A stretch of DNA of 64,000 nucleotides, taken from positions 80,645,624 through 80,709,623 of the forward strand of contig NC_084478.1 in the NCBI RefSeq assembly GCF_027409185.1. The letters run 5' to 3'. The DNA comes from Cynocephalus volans. Lineage: Eukaryota > Chordata > Mammalia > Dermoptera > Cynocephalidae. Both the position numbers and the translations under genes were made by a program. Positions 39,570 through 51,229 of the stretch are shown in pieces. Under the pieces are notes generated by a model, which was not told the DNA's origin, searched no databases, and saw only the letters and a program-made list of their open reading frames with translations. Within the stretch, counting starts at the first letter, position 1. Every line of letters begins with the position of its first letter.

Positions 39570-40430
39570 AGGTATTGGTGATAGTGAATTGGTAAGACTT
39601 ACTTTTTGCTCTTGAGTCTTAACATTTAGTTGGGGAGACAGTATGGAAGGAGACAACGTTGCTACAGACTGCTGGGTCCAGTGTGAAAAGCATAGAGGAC
39701 AGAGGCAGGGAGGGCTTCTATAGCCTTTTCCTCTCTTGTCTTCCTGAAAACTACTCTTCGTCCTTCAGGACTCCCATTCAGACATTCCTTCTTCTTTACA
39801 GCATCCTCTGACTCCCTTTGCTATGTTCCTGCTGTGCTTTGTTCACTTTTGCAACCCTTGGTTCCTCCAGGTGGCCCAGCCTGGAGGGAGAGAGTTGAAG
39901 CAGAGGCTGCCATTATGTATCAACCGTTCCAGAATTCATTTTTATTTCCTTTTCTTTACCAACTCTTGAAAATAACATGACTCTCTTCTTTGGAACTTGG
40001 AAGAACACCCTGGCCATTCCTTGGCCTAAGATGAACTGGAAGCTAGAAGTTAGAGCTCTCTCCCTAGGACAGTTAAAGCCTGTCTTAAAGCTTGTGAGGA
40101 TTTGGAAACAGGATGGAACTACCGAGGCCTTCAGATCCTGATACATTCACAGGAGTGTGAATAGTTTCTTTTAGCCCAAGGGAAATCAGAATTACATGAG
40201 GTTGTCCTGGGCTAGTAATGGGCCTTTGGGAGTAGAAAGAGGCCCTGGTTATGAGCCTGGCTTACTTTGCTTATTTTGCCCCAGGTGTAACAATTCCAGG
40301 ATTTGCTAATGGGGGGCAATTTTCAGTGCTGAGCCTCTGTTTTCTACTTGTTGGGAGGATCAAATGAAATCTTGTATGGGAAAAGGCTTTGTAAACAAAA
40401 AATCTCCCCCAAAATATTACATATTATCAT
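39570..40430. other. intronic, weak old-repeat traces
   Basis: A diverged L2-like trace near 39575-39690 (GCCAGGTATTGGTGATAGTG, then TAGTTGGGGAGACAGTATGG) is the only recognisable part. No exon is supported. Confidence 0.35.
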
Positions 40431-40434
40431 CCTT

Positions 40435-40530
40435 GAGGAAAAGGACAGTGGCTGATTCATCTCTCTTCAGCAACTAGTTTGGAAGTAGGCACACTGGAAA
40501 TGTTTGTTGAATGACTAAGCGGCCTAGTAG
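40435..40530 (+). repeat. L2 LINE 3' end fragment
   Basis: GAGGAAAAGGACAGTGGCTG, then ACTGGAAATGTTTGTTGAAT GACT, is a diverged sense L2 end. Confidence 0.5.
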
Positions 40531-40739
40531 GAGATGGGTATTTCTATTTCTTTAAACCTTTGCATATTATCTAATAAATCTTCTATACTAGTTAATGCTT
40601 ACCTTGTTTTGTAATTTTTGCCATTAGCAACACTGTGAACCTTGCAACATCCAAGATGTAATTTATTGACTCCTAGATATTTTGCCTGTGATGGGATATA
40701 CCACTGCCAAATTGACAGCCTTCTATCTTAAGAGCTCAG

Positions 40740-40860
40740 GTCCCTCCCCAGACTCCTCAAGGACTGTATTCTATCCATGCATGTCTGTGTTCTCCCAGTG
40801 CCCTGGTATGCAGTAAGTGCTCAATACATATTTGCTGAATGACTAACAGAGAGAGGGAGT
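40740..40860 (+). repeat. L2 LINE 3' end fragment
   Basis: CTCCTCAAGGACTGTATTCT, then CAGTAAGTGCTCAATACATA and TTTGCTGAATGACTAA: sense L2 3' end. Confidence 0.7.
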
Positions 40861-41019
40861 AGCAGGTTTTTGCTCTTCTGTTTGGCCAACCAAATAAACT
40901 CCAGATATCACAAAGTGACAGACATCACAGCTAGATCATTCCATATTACTTTTGCACTTGAAGCAATCCCCCTTTTTAAATTAAAAAACCTTTGGACAAA
41001 CCCATGGTTTTTATTATCA

Positions 41020-41175
41020 AATTTAAGAGCTTTCTATGTGCCTGGCAATATGTACATCATTCACTCATTTTATCCTCACAACAATTCCATGATATATTTA
41101 TCATTATTATCCCCATTTTGTCAGTGAGGAAGCAGGCTCTGAGAAGAGTACAAATTTGCTTTAGAGTTATGGAGT
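41020..41175 (-). repeat. MIR SINE
   Basis: CTTTCTATGTGCCTGGCAAT, then TTTTATCCTCACAACAATTC and ATCCCCATTTTGTCAGTGAG: antisense MIR. Confidence 0.75.
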
Positions 41176-41283
41176 AAGTAAGTTGAGTCCATGTTCATCA
41201 TAATGTCCTCATGGAGCTTACAAGGTAGATAAACCATGATTTCTTTCTTTTCGATTACCCTCTGTCAAATAATCAATATTGGC

Positions 41284-41431
41284 TTTGGTTTTCAACCTTA
41301 GCTGTGTTTTAGAATCACCTGGCACACTTTGAAAAGAACACTGATGTGTGTGCATGTGTGCACGTGCATTCAAATTTTAAACCTGCTCTGGGGGGTTTTG
41401 GTGCGCAGTCGAGCTTGAAAACCATTGGTTT
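41284..41431. repeat. MER5-like hAT-Charlie element
   Basis: TTGGTTTTCAACCTTAGCTG at the left and GCTTGAAAACCATTGGTTTA at the right form the inverted ends. TTAGAATCACCTGG is the MER5 interior. A CA/TG-rich patch sits in the middle. Confidence 0.75.
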
Positions 41432-41435
41432 AGAG

Positions 41436-41585
41436 CAGTGGTTCTTAACCTTGGCTGCTCAATAGAATTACCTTGGGAATTAAAAAGATATATATACTGA
41501 CGTCTGGGCTTTACCCCTGAGACTAATTAAATTAAAATCTTGTGGTTGTGTCCAGACATTTGTACTTTTAAAATGTGCCTCTGCC
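41436..41585. repeat. second MER5-like element, adjacent
   Basis: It begins CAGTGGTTCTTAACCTTGGC, continues ATAGAATTACCTTGGGAAT, and has the GACGTCTGGGCTTTACCCCT middle. It sits directly beside the previous copy. The right end is eroded. Confidence 0.75.
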
Positions 41586-41589
41586 TCAT

Positions 41590-42320
41590 CAAGTAGTGCT
41601 ACAGAGTTCAGGGTGTGGGGTTTGCATGAAGCACTTGGGACAAAGAACAACTTGGTCCCATGATCACAGACTATACACCTCACTTCTCAGGCATGAGTCA
41701 TTGGTCTTTCATTCTTGCAACAAATATTTATTGAGCACATATTGTATCTCTGGTGAGTACCTTCCCTTTCCTGAGTCCTGATTCCCTCCTCTGTAAAATG
41801 AGAGACTTGGACATCTAAGGCTTATTGCAGCTCAGACAGTCTATAATTCTACAAGGGAGATTGGGCTGGAAATGCTAATGGCTCAGAGGACCCACTCTTC
41901 GAGACTCAGGTTAAATAATATGTCCTCTTGACAGTAGTGTATGCTTCATTTGAGAGACAGAAATTCATGAAAATCCAAAAATGTGTGAGCAAGTGTTTTT
42001 CTCACATTAAGCAGTCTGTCCACAAGGAGCAGATGGACTCTTCTTCCTTCATCTCATTCACCATCTTGCTGACCACTGGGCTGGCAACAGAGATGGGCAT
42101 ACAAGGAGAGGATCAGAGGGAAAGACTCAATGGGGTTAGACTGTGAAAGTCAACCGGAGGGAAGAGGAAGCAAAAATGTGTCCCTTGCAGAGCAAAAGCA
42201 CCTGGGAGCAGCAGAAAGTGAGCTAAAGGAAGGCAGCCTACGACTTGGCCTAATTTTCTCTGCACCTATGTTGGTCTAACAGTGGCAGAAGAAAGATAAT
42301 AATGATAGCTGTTGAGAGAT
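41590..42320. other. intronic, weak L2 traces
   Basis: An L2-like antisense fragment near 41715-41760 (ACAAATATTTATTGAGCACA) is present; otherwise nothing is recognised. Confidence 0.4.
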
Positions 42321-42321
42321 A

Positions 42322-42560
42322 GCATAGTTAGCATAGTGGTTAATTGCCTGAGCCTTGGGGCCACCCTCCATGGGTTTGAATTTTCACTCTGCCACTTGCT
42401 TTCTTTATGACCCTGGTCAAGTAGCCTGACATATCTTTGCATTGGTTTCCCTATCTGTAAATTAGGGCTCATTGTACTAATAGTACCTACTTCACAGGCA
42501 TGTTATGAAGATTATGAGCCTAGCACACATTAAATAGTTGTTACACAAAATTTGTAGTTG
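42322..42560 (+). repeat. MIR SINE
   Basis: AGCATAGTGGTTAATTGCCT, then TTTGAATTTTCACTCTGCCA and TTTCCCTATCTGTAAATTAG: a nearly complete sense MIR. Confidence 0.85.
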
Positions 42561-42569
42561 CTATTTCTG

Positions 42570-42745
42570 AGTAAGTGTTCAGCACTTTACTTGTATTTGG
42601 TCCTTAATCTTTTCTTCATATGAATAAGGTACTCTTTTCCAAATTTTATAGGTGAAATCAAGGCACAGAGATGTTGTGACTGCAAAAAATGACCTAGTTA
42701 GTGAGTCACAGAGCCAGGATTTGACCCCGGGGGGGATTGATTCCT
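42570..42745 (-). repeat. MIR SINE
   Basis: GTGTTCAGCACTTTACTTGT, then TATAGGTGAAATCAAGGCAC and GAGTCACAGAGCCAGGATTT: antisense MIR. Confidence 0.7.
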
Positions 42746-43254
42746 TCGTGCCTCCTCAACCACAGAACCGTACAGGACTGTACACACAAGCCCCCCTCTT
42801 CATCTTGATAACCGCAGATAAAAGAAAAAGGAATTGAGTTGTGCCTTGGGAATGCTGAAAAGGGTGAAATGTGGGTCCCGCCTAGAGGAGTTGACACTCT
42901 AGGCAGGGACAGCACAAATGTGTGTAAGAAGATTACAATAAAAGTTACATCATGCCTAGTACCATGGGAGTTCAAAGTAGCCTATCGACAGCTTTGTCTT
43001 GATGCCTGGCTTTGGATTGGTCCTTGACAGACACAGGGAGTGTGTCCTGCATAGCGGGAGCTGCATGAGCAAAGGCAAGGAGGTAAGTCTGTGGATGGCA
43101 TTTTTGGAGTTGAGGAAAGCACATTTTCCCCTCTTCCATATTGTAGAGAATCCTTGGGAAGCCCCTCAAACTCAGTGCCAAGGTCAGAGGTGGGGAGTGG
43201 TGCCTAGATTTTTAGGATCCCATGGAAGCAGATAGTGCAGAAGCATAAACCCAG

Positions 43255-43400
43255 GCTGTCATAGCTGGATAGGCCATAAGAAGACCATCCAATCTGAACC
43301 CTTCGTAGCATAGATGGGGAAACTGAGGCCCAGAGAAGTGAAAGGATCAGCCCCAGCAAGCCAGCAGCAAAACATGGTAGGCTTTGTCAGGCCAGTATTT
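43255..43400 (-). repeat. MIR-like fragment
   Basis: ATAGATGGGGAAACTGAGGC, then CCAGAGAAGTGAAAGGATCA: antisense MIR core. The left part is diverged. Confidence 0.55.
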
Positions 43401-43484
43401 CTGCAATGCAGTGATGCATAAGAGAGCCTGGCCCATTTTCTGGAGATATCATTCAGTGGCACCAAAGTCTATGTCTCTACTACC

Positions 43485-43561
43485 CAGAAGTCTTCCCAAC
43501 ATAGTTACGACTACAGTCCTCCGTTCTACCAGCTGAGCTATCGAAGGATGCAGAAGTCTTC
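43485..43561 (-). pseudogene. retroposed pre-tRNA-Tyr(GTA) 5' fragment with target-site duplication
   Basis: CAGAAGTCTTC is repeated exactly at 43485-43495 and 43551-43561. The 55-base insert on the minus strand reads CAT, then the 37-base 5' exon of tRNA-Tyr (starting CCTTCGATAGCTCAGCTGG, ending GGACTGTAG, one A-for-G change), then 15 bases that would be intron. The D arm and anticodon GTA are complete; the 3' exon (T arm, acceptor) and any A tail are absent. tRNA-Tyr is one of the intron-containing tRNAs, so the template was an unspliced, broken precursor. It is not a functional tRNA gene. Confidence 0.88.
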
Positions 43562-43809
43562 TTTAGAACTTGCTTCCAAGTTTTCTTCTTCATTTAACTT
43601 CCCAAACTGTCATAGATTAAGTTTGAACACGAGGCTTGGCAGACTTACTATGGAGGCAACACAGAGAGAGTTTCCGAAAGGAAGACAGGGCAGGGACCTA
43701 ATATGAAACGAATCATCCCCTAAGATGCTGGAGTTCTCCATCATTTTCAGGATTGTTTTTAAGGCATGAGATAAAATACATAGGCTTACAAAGGAAAACA
43801 ACTATACTG

Positions 43810-44710
43810 AAATATGGTTATTAAAGTCTTTTTTAAAAATTGTGATGTGGTAATACATGTGCTTCTTTGTTAGCACATTTCAAACTACCAGGTCTAGCAG
43901 TGGGTCTAGTAATTACTGAAATAATTGAATGAGTGAAATTTTGAGATGCCTGCAACAACTGTCTATGATATGCAAATATCTGTGACTTCTATTCCTGATA
44001 AAGTCACAGGTACTGCTAACACATCTGTAATTTATTGCCTACATTCATCATTTCAATGAGAGATTAGTGAAAATAAACAGTTTTTTTTCATGTCCAAATT
44101 CACGGGCCTCCTGAACTCTCTTCATATAACTCTTGGTTAAGAACTTCACGTAACTCAGGTTATGAAGCCTGTGAATCCCTACAAAGTCAATGCTGGAGAA
44201 CTGACCTGGTATGGGATCTCAATCCTGCTCTAGGGAATTGACTTGAAGGAGGAGCTTGATCACTCTGAAACTATCTTCAAGACTGTAGTCTGTGTGGGGG
44301 GCACACATGTGGATGATTGCCATTAGTGTTACTCACGGAATAATCCTGGCCCTCTTTCTTCTAGGCACATGGCAGGACTGCACTTCCTCACCCCCTTGCA
44401 CTTAGGCATGGCCACATGACTTGCTTTGGCCAATGAAATATGTCACTCCCCTGCTCCAAAGCCTCTTGTGGCTCCTTGTCATACTCAGGGTAGATTCCAC
44501 ATTCTGTCTGCCCTGCCAACCTCTCTGACCTCAGCTTGCACCACTTTTACCCTGGCCCACTTCAGCTGCACTGGCCTCATTTCTGCTCCTCACCAATCTC
44601 ATCCCTGACTCAGGATCCTTGCACTAGCTTTTCCTTCTGGCTGGAACACTCATTCCCCAAATCTTAGTACCACTGGCTTATTCTTGACCTTTGGAATTCA
44701 CCTTCCATGT
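43810..44710. other. intronic, nothing firm
   Basis: AT-rich stretch without an exon. The C/T-rich part near 44470-44640 vaguely resembles an old repeat but could not be assigned. Confidence 0.35.
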
Positions 44711-44714
44711 TAAC

Positions 44715-46290
44715 ACCTTATTTTTTAACAGCTTTATTGAAATACAATTCTCATACTGTATAATTTCCCTGTTTGAAGTGTATAATTCAATGGCTTTTAG
44801 TATATTCATGGAGTTGTACAACCATCACGACAATCGATTTTAGAACATTTTTATTACCCCCAAAAGAAACCCAGCTCCCCTTACCCATCCAGTGCCCCAT
44901 CCTCTCACCAGTTCCTAGTAACAACTAATCTACTTTCTGTCTATGGATTTGCCTATTCTGAACATTTTGTATGAATGGAATCATATAATACGTGGTCTTT
45001 CGTGTCTGGCTTCTTTTGCTTAGCATTATGTTTTCAAGGTTCATGCATGTATCAGTACTTCATCCTTTTTTATGGCTGAGTGATATTCCATTGTATGGAT
45101 ATATCACAATTTGTTTATCCACTTACAGATTGAAGGACATTTGGCTTGTTTCCATTTTTTTGGCTATTATGAATAATGCTGCTATGAACACTTGTGTTTA
45201 AGTTTTTCTGTAAATAATATGCTTTCATTTCTCTTGGGTATGTAACTAGAAGTGTAAATGCTGAGTCATGTGGTAACTATATGTTTAACCTTTTGAGGAA
45301 CTGCCAGATAGACTGTTTTCCACAGAGGCTGCACCATTTTAAATTCCTACCAGCAATGTACGAGGATTCTAATTTCTCTACATTCTCACTAATACTTGTT
45401 ATTACCTGTGTTTTTGATCACAGCCATCCTAGTGGGTGTGAAGTGGTATCTCACTGTGATTTTGATTTGCGTTTCCCTAATGACTAATGACGTTGAGCAT
45501 CTTTTCATGTGCTTAGCGGCCATTTGTGTATTTTTTGGAGAAATGTCTATTCAAGTCTTTTGCCCATTTTGGGGTTGGATTTTTTGTCATTTTGTTGTGG
45601 AATTGTAGGAGTTGTTTATGTATTCTGTATATTAATCCCTGTTCAGATATATAACTTGTAAATATTTTCTCCCGTTCTGTGGGTTGCCTTTTCACTTTCT
45701 TGATAAGTGTCCTTTGATACACAAAAGTTTTAAATTTTGATGATATCCAGCATATCTATTTTTTTCCTTGGTTGCTTGTCCTTTTGCTGTCATATATAAG
45801 AAACTGTTGTCTAATCCAAGGGCATGCAGATTTACATTTATCTTTCCTTTTAAGAGTTGTATAGTTCTAGCTCTTATATTTTGTCCTTTGAGCCATCTTG
45901 AGTTAATTTTTGTATATGGTGTGAAGTAATGGTTCAACTTTATCCAGTTGTCCCAGCACCTTTTGTTGAAGAGAATTTTCTTTCCCCATTGAATGGTGTT
46001 GGTACCTTTGTAAAAAATCAATTGACTATAGATGTATGGGTTTATTTCTGGACTCTCAATTCTATTCCATTGATCTATATGTGTATCCTTATGCCATTAC
46101 AACACTGTTTTGATTACTTCGATTTCTTTTAGTCACTTTGATCACTTTTGATTTCTTTGTAGTAAGTTTTGAATTGGGAAGTATTAGTCCTCCAGCTTTG
46201 TTTTTTCATTTTCCAGATTGTTTTGGCTATTCTGGGTTCCTTGAATTTCCACATGAATTTTAGGATCAATTTGTCCATTTCTGTAGCACC
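44715..46290 (-). repeat. old L1 (L1M-type) 3' portion
   Basis: Antisense 3'UTR (ACAGCTTTATTGAAATACAA at the left) is followed by a decayed ORF2 end on the minus strand. Peptide pieces such as KKVKRQPTEREKIF (near 45690) and QLLQFHNKMTKNP (near 45600) match the young L1 region with many changes and frameshifts. It is 5'-truncated near 46290. Clearly older than the copies at 3642 and 23778. Confidence 0.9.
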
Positions 46291-46334
46291 ACCTTATTTT
46301 TGCCCAGCTCTTTACTGTTTATCAAGGATATCCA

Positions 46335-47060
46335 CATTCATTTATTCATTCAACAAATATTGATTGAGTACCTGCTATGTGCCAGGCACTGTGCCAGGTT
46401 CTGGGGACACTATGGTGAACAAAAATAGCCATGATCTTTGCCGTCAGAGAGCTGAGAATCTAGAGGGATAGGCAGACATTAATTAAATAATCACCAACAT
46501 AAATTTAAAATGAATAATAGAAAGAATTGACCTAGTCTTGGGGCAATCAAGGACATCTTTCCTGGGGAAATTAATAATTAGGAAGGTGCCTGGAGCTGGA
46601 GGAGATTTGGGAAGAGTATTCCAGGCATATCATATGCTCTAAGGCAGGAGAGAGCATGGTGCATCCAGGGAACTGCAAGGAGGCAGGTGTGGTGAAGCAC
46701 ATGGGAACAAGAGAAAGAACCGCACTAGATGAGAGCAAGCAGTGGGAGGGTGGCCAATCCCACTGGGTCTTGTGGGCTGTGGAGGAATCCCTAAGATTTT
46801 ATCCTAAGAACAACAGGAAGCTGACTTTGGTTTCAAAATGCTCACGCTGGCTGCTGTGCAGACAATGGATTGGAGAGGGGTGCGCAAGAGCAGAGCCCAG
46901 TAGGAGGGTATCACTGTAGTTCAAGAGAGAGACAATGGTGATTTGGATGAGGGTGGCGATGGCGACTCTGGAAAGGAAGCGGACAGATTGACAGACGCAA
47001 AAGAAATTGAGGAGGTTTTATAGACAGTCTTGGGTTAGTGAGGCCTATGTGATGGCCTCG
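46335..47060 (-). repeat. ancient L2-like long repeat, copy 2
   Basis: It opens TTCAACAAATATTGATTGAG, GTGCCAGGCACTGTGCCAGG, then AAGGCAGGAGAGAGCATGGT and AATGCTCACGCTGGCTGCTG. The block order matches the copies near 34058 and 59540. Confidence 0.65.
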
Positions 47061-47139
47061 GGAGGGTTGGTCTTCACCAAGATAAAGAACACTGGAGCAT
47101 GGGCAACTTTGGAGGATCAGTGCTACTGAGTTTGTGGTG

Positions 47140-47315
47140 CCTTCCAGACATCATTAACTTATTTGATCCCATCTCCAAATCATCCCTGTGAGGAAGGTAT
47201 AAAACTCTTGTCCTCATTTTGCAGATGAGAAAACTGAGTACTAGAGAGGTTATCATGGTTTGCCCAATGCTCAGCAGCCAGTAAGTGGCAAGCCAGACCA
47301 GTATCCCATTATTCT
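47140..47315 (-). repeat. MIR SINE
   Basis: TTTTGCAGATGAGAAAACTG AG, then GGTTTGCCCAATGCTCAGCA and GTAAGTGGCAAGCCAGACC: antisense MIR. Confidence 0.75.
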
Positions 47316-47319
47316 AAGA

Positions 47320-47890
47320 ACAACCCCTGTGCTCTTTCTCTTCCATGACACCAGAGCTGACTGTCTAGAAAGATCTGTCCCAAATAGTCCCAAATAAGAG
47401 AAAATCAATTTTAGGACATCTCTCCCACACAACAGGTATTTCTCAAACCTCCAAGCCTGTGCTGCCAGGGAAGCCTTAGCCTCCCTTCTACAGAATTCAT
47501 CTCTGCAGCATTGCTACCAAGCCACCTCCAGGAGTGTTTAGAGCTCCCAAGTACCTGATTCTTGGACTTGGATTTGTTGTCTGTGCACAGAGAGCTGCAC
47601 TGCCTCTTTTCCCAGTAAGGGTCACCCTGTCCAAAAGGCTTCCTGTTTCTCTGCTGTTATAGACAAGAGTCACATGTCTGTGGTCAATGTATGGAAAGCT
47701 CACATGCTGAGCCAGGAGGTAGATGACTGAAAAATTAATAATGGATGAAAAGTCAAGGCGCCTCAATTTTTTTTTTAATGTCAAGTAGGGGAGAAGGAAT
47801 TAAACAGGTGGCAGGAAATGGGGTGAAATGAAAAAATAGGAGAAAGGAAAACAAATACATAAATTCAAGGAGTAGGAAGAAGAGAAAATA
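47320..47890. other. intronic, nothing recognised
   Basis: No supported exon or repeat. A short T run at 47767-47776 is isolated. Confidence 0.35.
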
Positions 47891-47894
47891 AAGT

Positions 47895-48120
47895 GGTTAA
47901 AGGCATAGGTGGGGAGGAGACATCCTGGTTTCAAATCAGGGCTCTGACATTTCCTAGCTGTATGATCTTAGGCGAGTTACTTAGTGTCTCTAAGTGGAGA
48001 TAAAATTGTACTAACTTTGTGGTGTTTGTGTAAGGATTATAGGGAAAGCATGCATGCAGTGTCCTTGCCACAGTGCCTGGCATGTGATAAGCACTCGGTA
48101 ACTGTCAGCTGTTATTATGA
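47895..48120 (+). repeat. MIR SINE
   Basis: GTGGTTAAAGGCATAGGTGG, then TCCTAGCTGTATGATCTTAG and GTGCCTGGCATGTGATAAGC: sense MIR, nearly full length. Confidence 0.8.
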
Positions 48121-48124
48121 CTGT

Positions 48125-48775
48125 ACAAGCCTCTCCTCACTTCTCCCTCCTTTGCTCTCTCAGTCGCCTCTGGGCACATTCACTCTAGCTGGCTTGGCTC
48201 ACCATACCGGCCACTGAGCCAATTCTGGCTGAGGTAGGAAATATCCCATCAGCTTCAGTGACCCAGGAGCTGAAGAACCTGTGACAACAGCTGGGGTTCT
48301 GCATTGGTCCCTGGGTCTTCTTGTTGCCGATTTGATCTGAGATCAGTCACCTCCAAGAGTGGCCCTTGGAGATCCATGCCGCCTCTAAGTTGTTTCCTTT
48401 TCCCTTCCTTTCCTTCTCCCTTCCCTGCCACCCCCACATGTTGATTTCTACTCCTAAATTCCACCCAGTCATCCTGCTTTGTACTCCAGTTCCCCTCCAG
48501 GACCAAAGTCCTGTCCTCTATCCTGATCTAGGTACAGATTGCCTGACTGCTTGCTGAGCAGACTGCTTGCTTGACTTACTTCATGAACATGACGCCCCTG
48601 CCTGAGGCATACATAACTAGGCTTGTTAATTGTATCTTCTAAACATTGTGTGTTACTCAGCTAGCTCCCCTCTCTTTCTAGAACAGTGGTTAAAATAATC
48701 CTCTGGGGTCCCAGACTTCTGTAGGAATCAGCTGAAGCTGTAATGTCTGCTCCAGAAATCTGGATGAATTTAATG
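48125..48775. other. intronic, nothing recognised
   Basis: No exon is supported; overlapping ORFs near 48255-48557 on both strands look like chance. Pyrimidine-rich near 48390-48440. Confidence 0.4.
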
Positions 48776-49275
48776 TATCAGTCAGGATAGGCTAAGTTAT
48801 GCTGCAGTAACAAACAGTATCAAACTCTCACTCATGGGAAATGTCCAATGTGGATCGATGGGGCTCTGTTACCATGATCAGGCTGGTGGAGATTCCATTT
48901 TGAACATGTGTTTCAATAATTGCCATGACAGGAAAAAGGGATATATAATCTCATATATGTTTATAGCAGATCCTCCTGAGTGCTGTGTAGAGAATGGACT
49001 GTGGGGCAGCAAGGTGGAAGCAGGGAGGCCACTGAGTAGGCTTGGTCTGGGGGAGAGGTGATGGGGACTTGAGCCACACTGATAGCAGTGAAGGAGGGAG
49101 AAGTGAGTGGATTTGGGATATATTTTGTAGTAAAGCAGACAAGATTTTCTGATGGACTGGCTATGGGGAGTAAGGAGAATAAGAGAGTCGAAGATGACTG
49201 CTAGGTATTTGGCTTGAACATCTGAGTGGACGGCATCCATTCTTAACTGGTATTGAAACTGCAGAATCCTTGGAT
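48776..49275. repeat. LTR-like trace plus fragment of the long L2-like repeat
   Basis: TATCAGTCAGGATAGGCTAA and GCTGCAGTAACAAACAG resemble the element around 52065. From about 48985, GAGAATGGACTGTGGGGCAG and GGTGGAAGCAGGGAGGCCAC match the later part of the long L2-like family. Both are diverged. Confidence 0.45.
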
Positions 49276-49279
49276 TTGT

Positions 49280-50360
49280 CAAGTCATCCCAGTGACAGCT
49301 GAGAGGAGCCTCAGCTTGGTGTTCTTCTTCTAGGGTGCTCCTCCAGCTGTTTCGTAATGACTTGACCAGCAGGACCTTTTTTGTTTGTCAGGCGAGCTGT
49401 TTGGTAAGGGACACACATGCACAAATGCACCCCCAACCTTGTCACACACCACACACACTGCTGTGGCAGCCCTTTCTGGACCTCACACAGCAGTATTCCT
49501 GGAGTTCTTCAGGTCTCTAACATGTTCCTGTCAATAGTTTTGTTTCTGACCAGAATGAACCTTTTGCTAATGATTTTTAGTTAAAAAAACCAAACAAACC
49601 ACCATAGCCACACCCTCGCGGGGCCTCCTCCTGGGTAGCAGCCCTCTTCTGTTTTGCTCCTTGGGAGGCAGTCAGCAGCAATGGGTGACCTTTTTTCCTG
49701 TCAAAGTGGTTTCCAGCCTAGGGAAATGTGAAAACCATAGAGGTAGCACATTTATTAAACCAAATGTGCACATTCCAAAGTAGCAATCTGTGGCCGAGTG
49801 CAATTGCTAACTAAATGCATAGCCTGTTGCTTGGGCAGCTCATTAGAAGGGAAATGGGCTGTAGAAAACTGGAATTAAATGAAGGAGTCTCGGCCACTAA
49901 CTGGTTGGTTCAAGGCAGATTCAGTTCTGACTGAGGTGCACTTTATAGCCCCAGCGTTTCCAGGGCCTCGGAGCGGGAGGATGCAAACAAGTACTAACGG
50001 GCTCTATTCAGATACTGGCTGCCAAACTCTCTCAGAAAAGGCCACCTGAGCAGTCCTTCAGGATGTGCTGTTGAGAGGGAAGTGGAACAAAAGGAGGACC
50101 CTGAGACAGGGAGGGTGGGCCTTATTACCACCCAGACTCTTTGTTAGGAAAAGCCTAGGGGGTTGTGAGAGGCCAGAGGCTTTTTGTAAGTAGGAATTAG
50201 GGTTCTGTGCGGGGGGAGGGGGAGGGGGTGGAGGGTGGGAGCGGTGATGGGGGGTGAGGGGAGTGAGTCTCCCTCCTGCCTGGGAAAAGAGAAAATGTGC
50301 GAGGTGCCTAACTTCCTTCCTACTACCATTGTCTACGTCCCTTCTAGAAATTATGAAGGC
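49280..50360. other. intronic, nothing recognised
   Basis: No supported exon. A G-rich patch at 50209-50265 (GCGGGGGGAGGGGGAGGGGG) may form a quadruplex. Confidence 0.4.
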
Positions 50361-50364
50361 CAGG

Positions 50365-50560
50365 TGTCATCTATGAGTATTTTACAGAGGGAAAGGCGTT
50401 GTAGTTACAGACAGCTTCTATGAGATAGGCATCATTACCCTATTTTACAGAGGGAAAATGGAGCCCCCGAGAGAGGGAGTGATTTGCCTGAGGCCACACA
50501 GCTACCAAGTAACTGTGCTAGACTTTGAATCCGGGTTGTCAAGCTCTTGACACTTGATTA
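50365..50560 (-). repeat. MIR SINE
   Basis: CATTACCCTATTTTACAGAG, then TTTGCCTGAGGCCACACAGC and GACTTTGAATCCGGGTTGTC: antisense MIR. Confidence 0.8.
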
Positions 50561-50564
50561 TGCA

Positions 50565-51225
50565 GTTCTGCTTCCTGGGCATTGTGAGAGGCAGGCTGTG
50601 CTCAACGAGATCTAGAGATGGGAGCAGGAGGCCTGGCCCTCCCCTCCCCCCTCCTCGGGGCCCGTCAGCTGTCAGTCAGCCCGGGGGCCTTAGTGACCTT
50701 CAGGGTTCTTCTCAAACCCTGGGAACCAACAGCTCTCTGAATCTCTAGGCCTTAGGCAGTGGGTCAGTGGACGACCTCTAAGGGGCCCACCAGCCCTGAC
50801 ATTCTATAGACCCAGAAGGGGCAAAGGGCCCAGCAGTTTTCAATGTGTGATCCATTGAGCCCTAGGGAATCCCACAGAGGTATTTCAGGGGCTGACAGGA
50901 GCAGTTCCAATCTGTCTTAAATGTTGGAGATCTACAGGTGATTTCGTTTGCAAAAAGGTGCCACTTCTGAAAACAAACAAATAAACAAAAATAAGCAAAA
51001 CAAAACATTTAAAGCCCCTTAACTAGACTGTGAATAAGAGGCAAGTTTGAAGGAAGGTGTCTATAGTGGTGAGAGTGGAGATAGTGGTATGTATGTGTGG
51101 TTGGGGAAGTTTAGGCTGGAGGGAAAAATAGGAAAATAAAGACAAGAGAAAAGAATGAGATTAGAGTTGGGGTCGGTGGTATGGGTCAGTTGCCATCTTG
51201 AAAAGAGGAGAAAGTAAAAAGGGGA
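50565..51225. other. intronic, nothing recognised
   Basis: No supported exon or repeat. Confidence 0.35.
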
Positions 51226-51229
51226 AAGA

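Noticed and set aside
43485-43561. Functional tRNA-Tyr gene
   Set aside because: The 3' exon, T arm and acceptor stem are missing, and duplications show it is a retroposed fragment.
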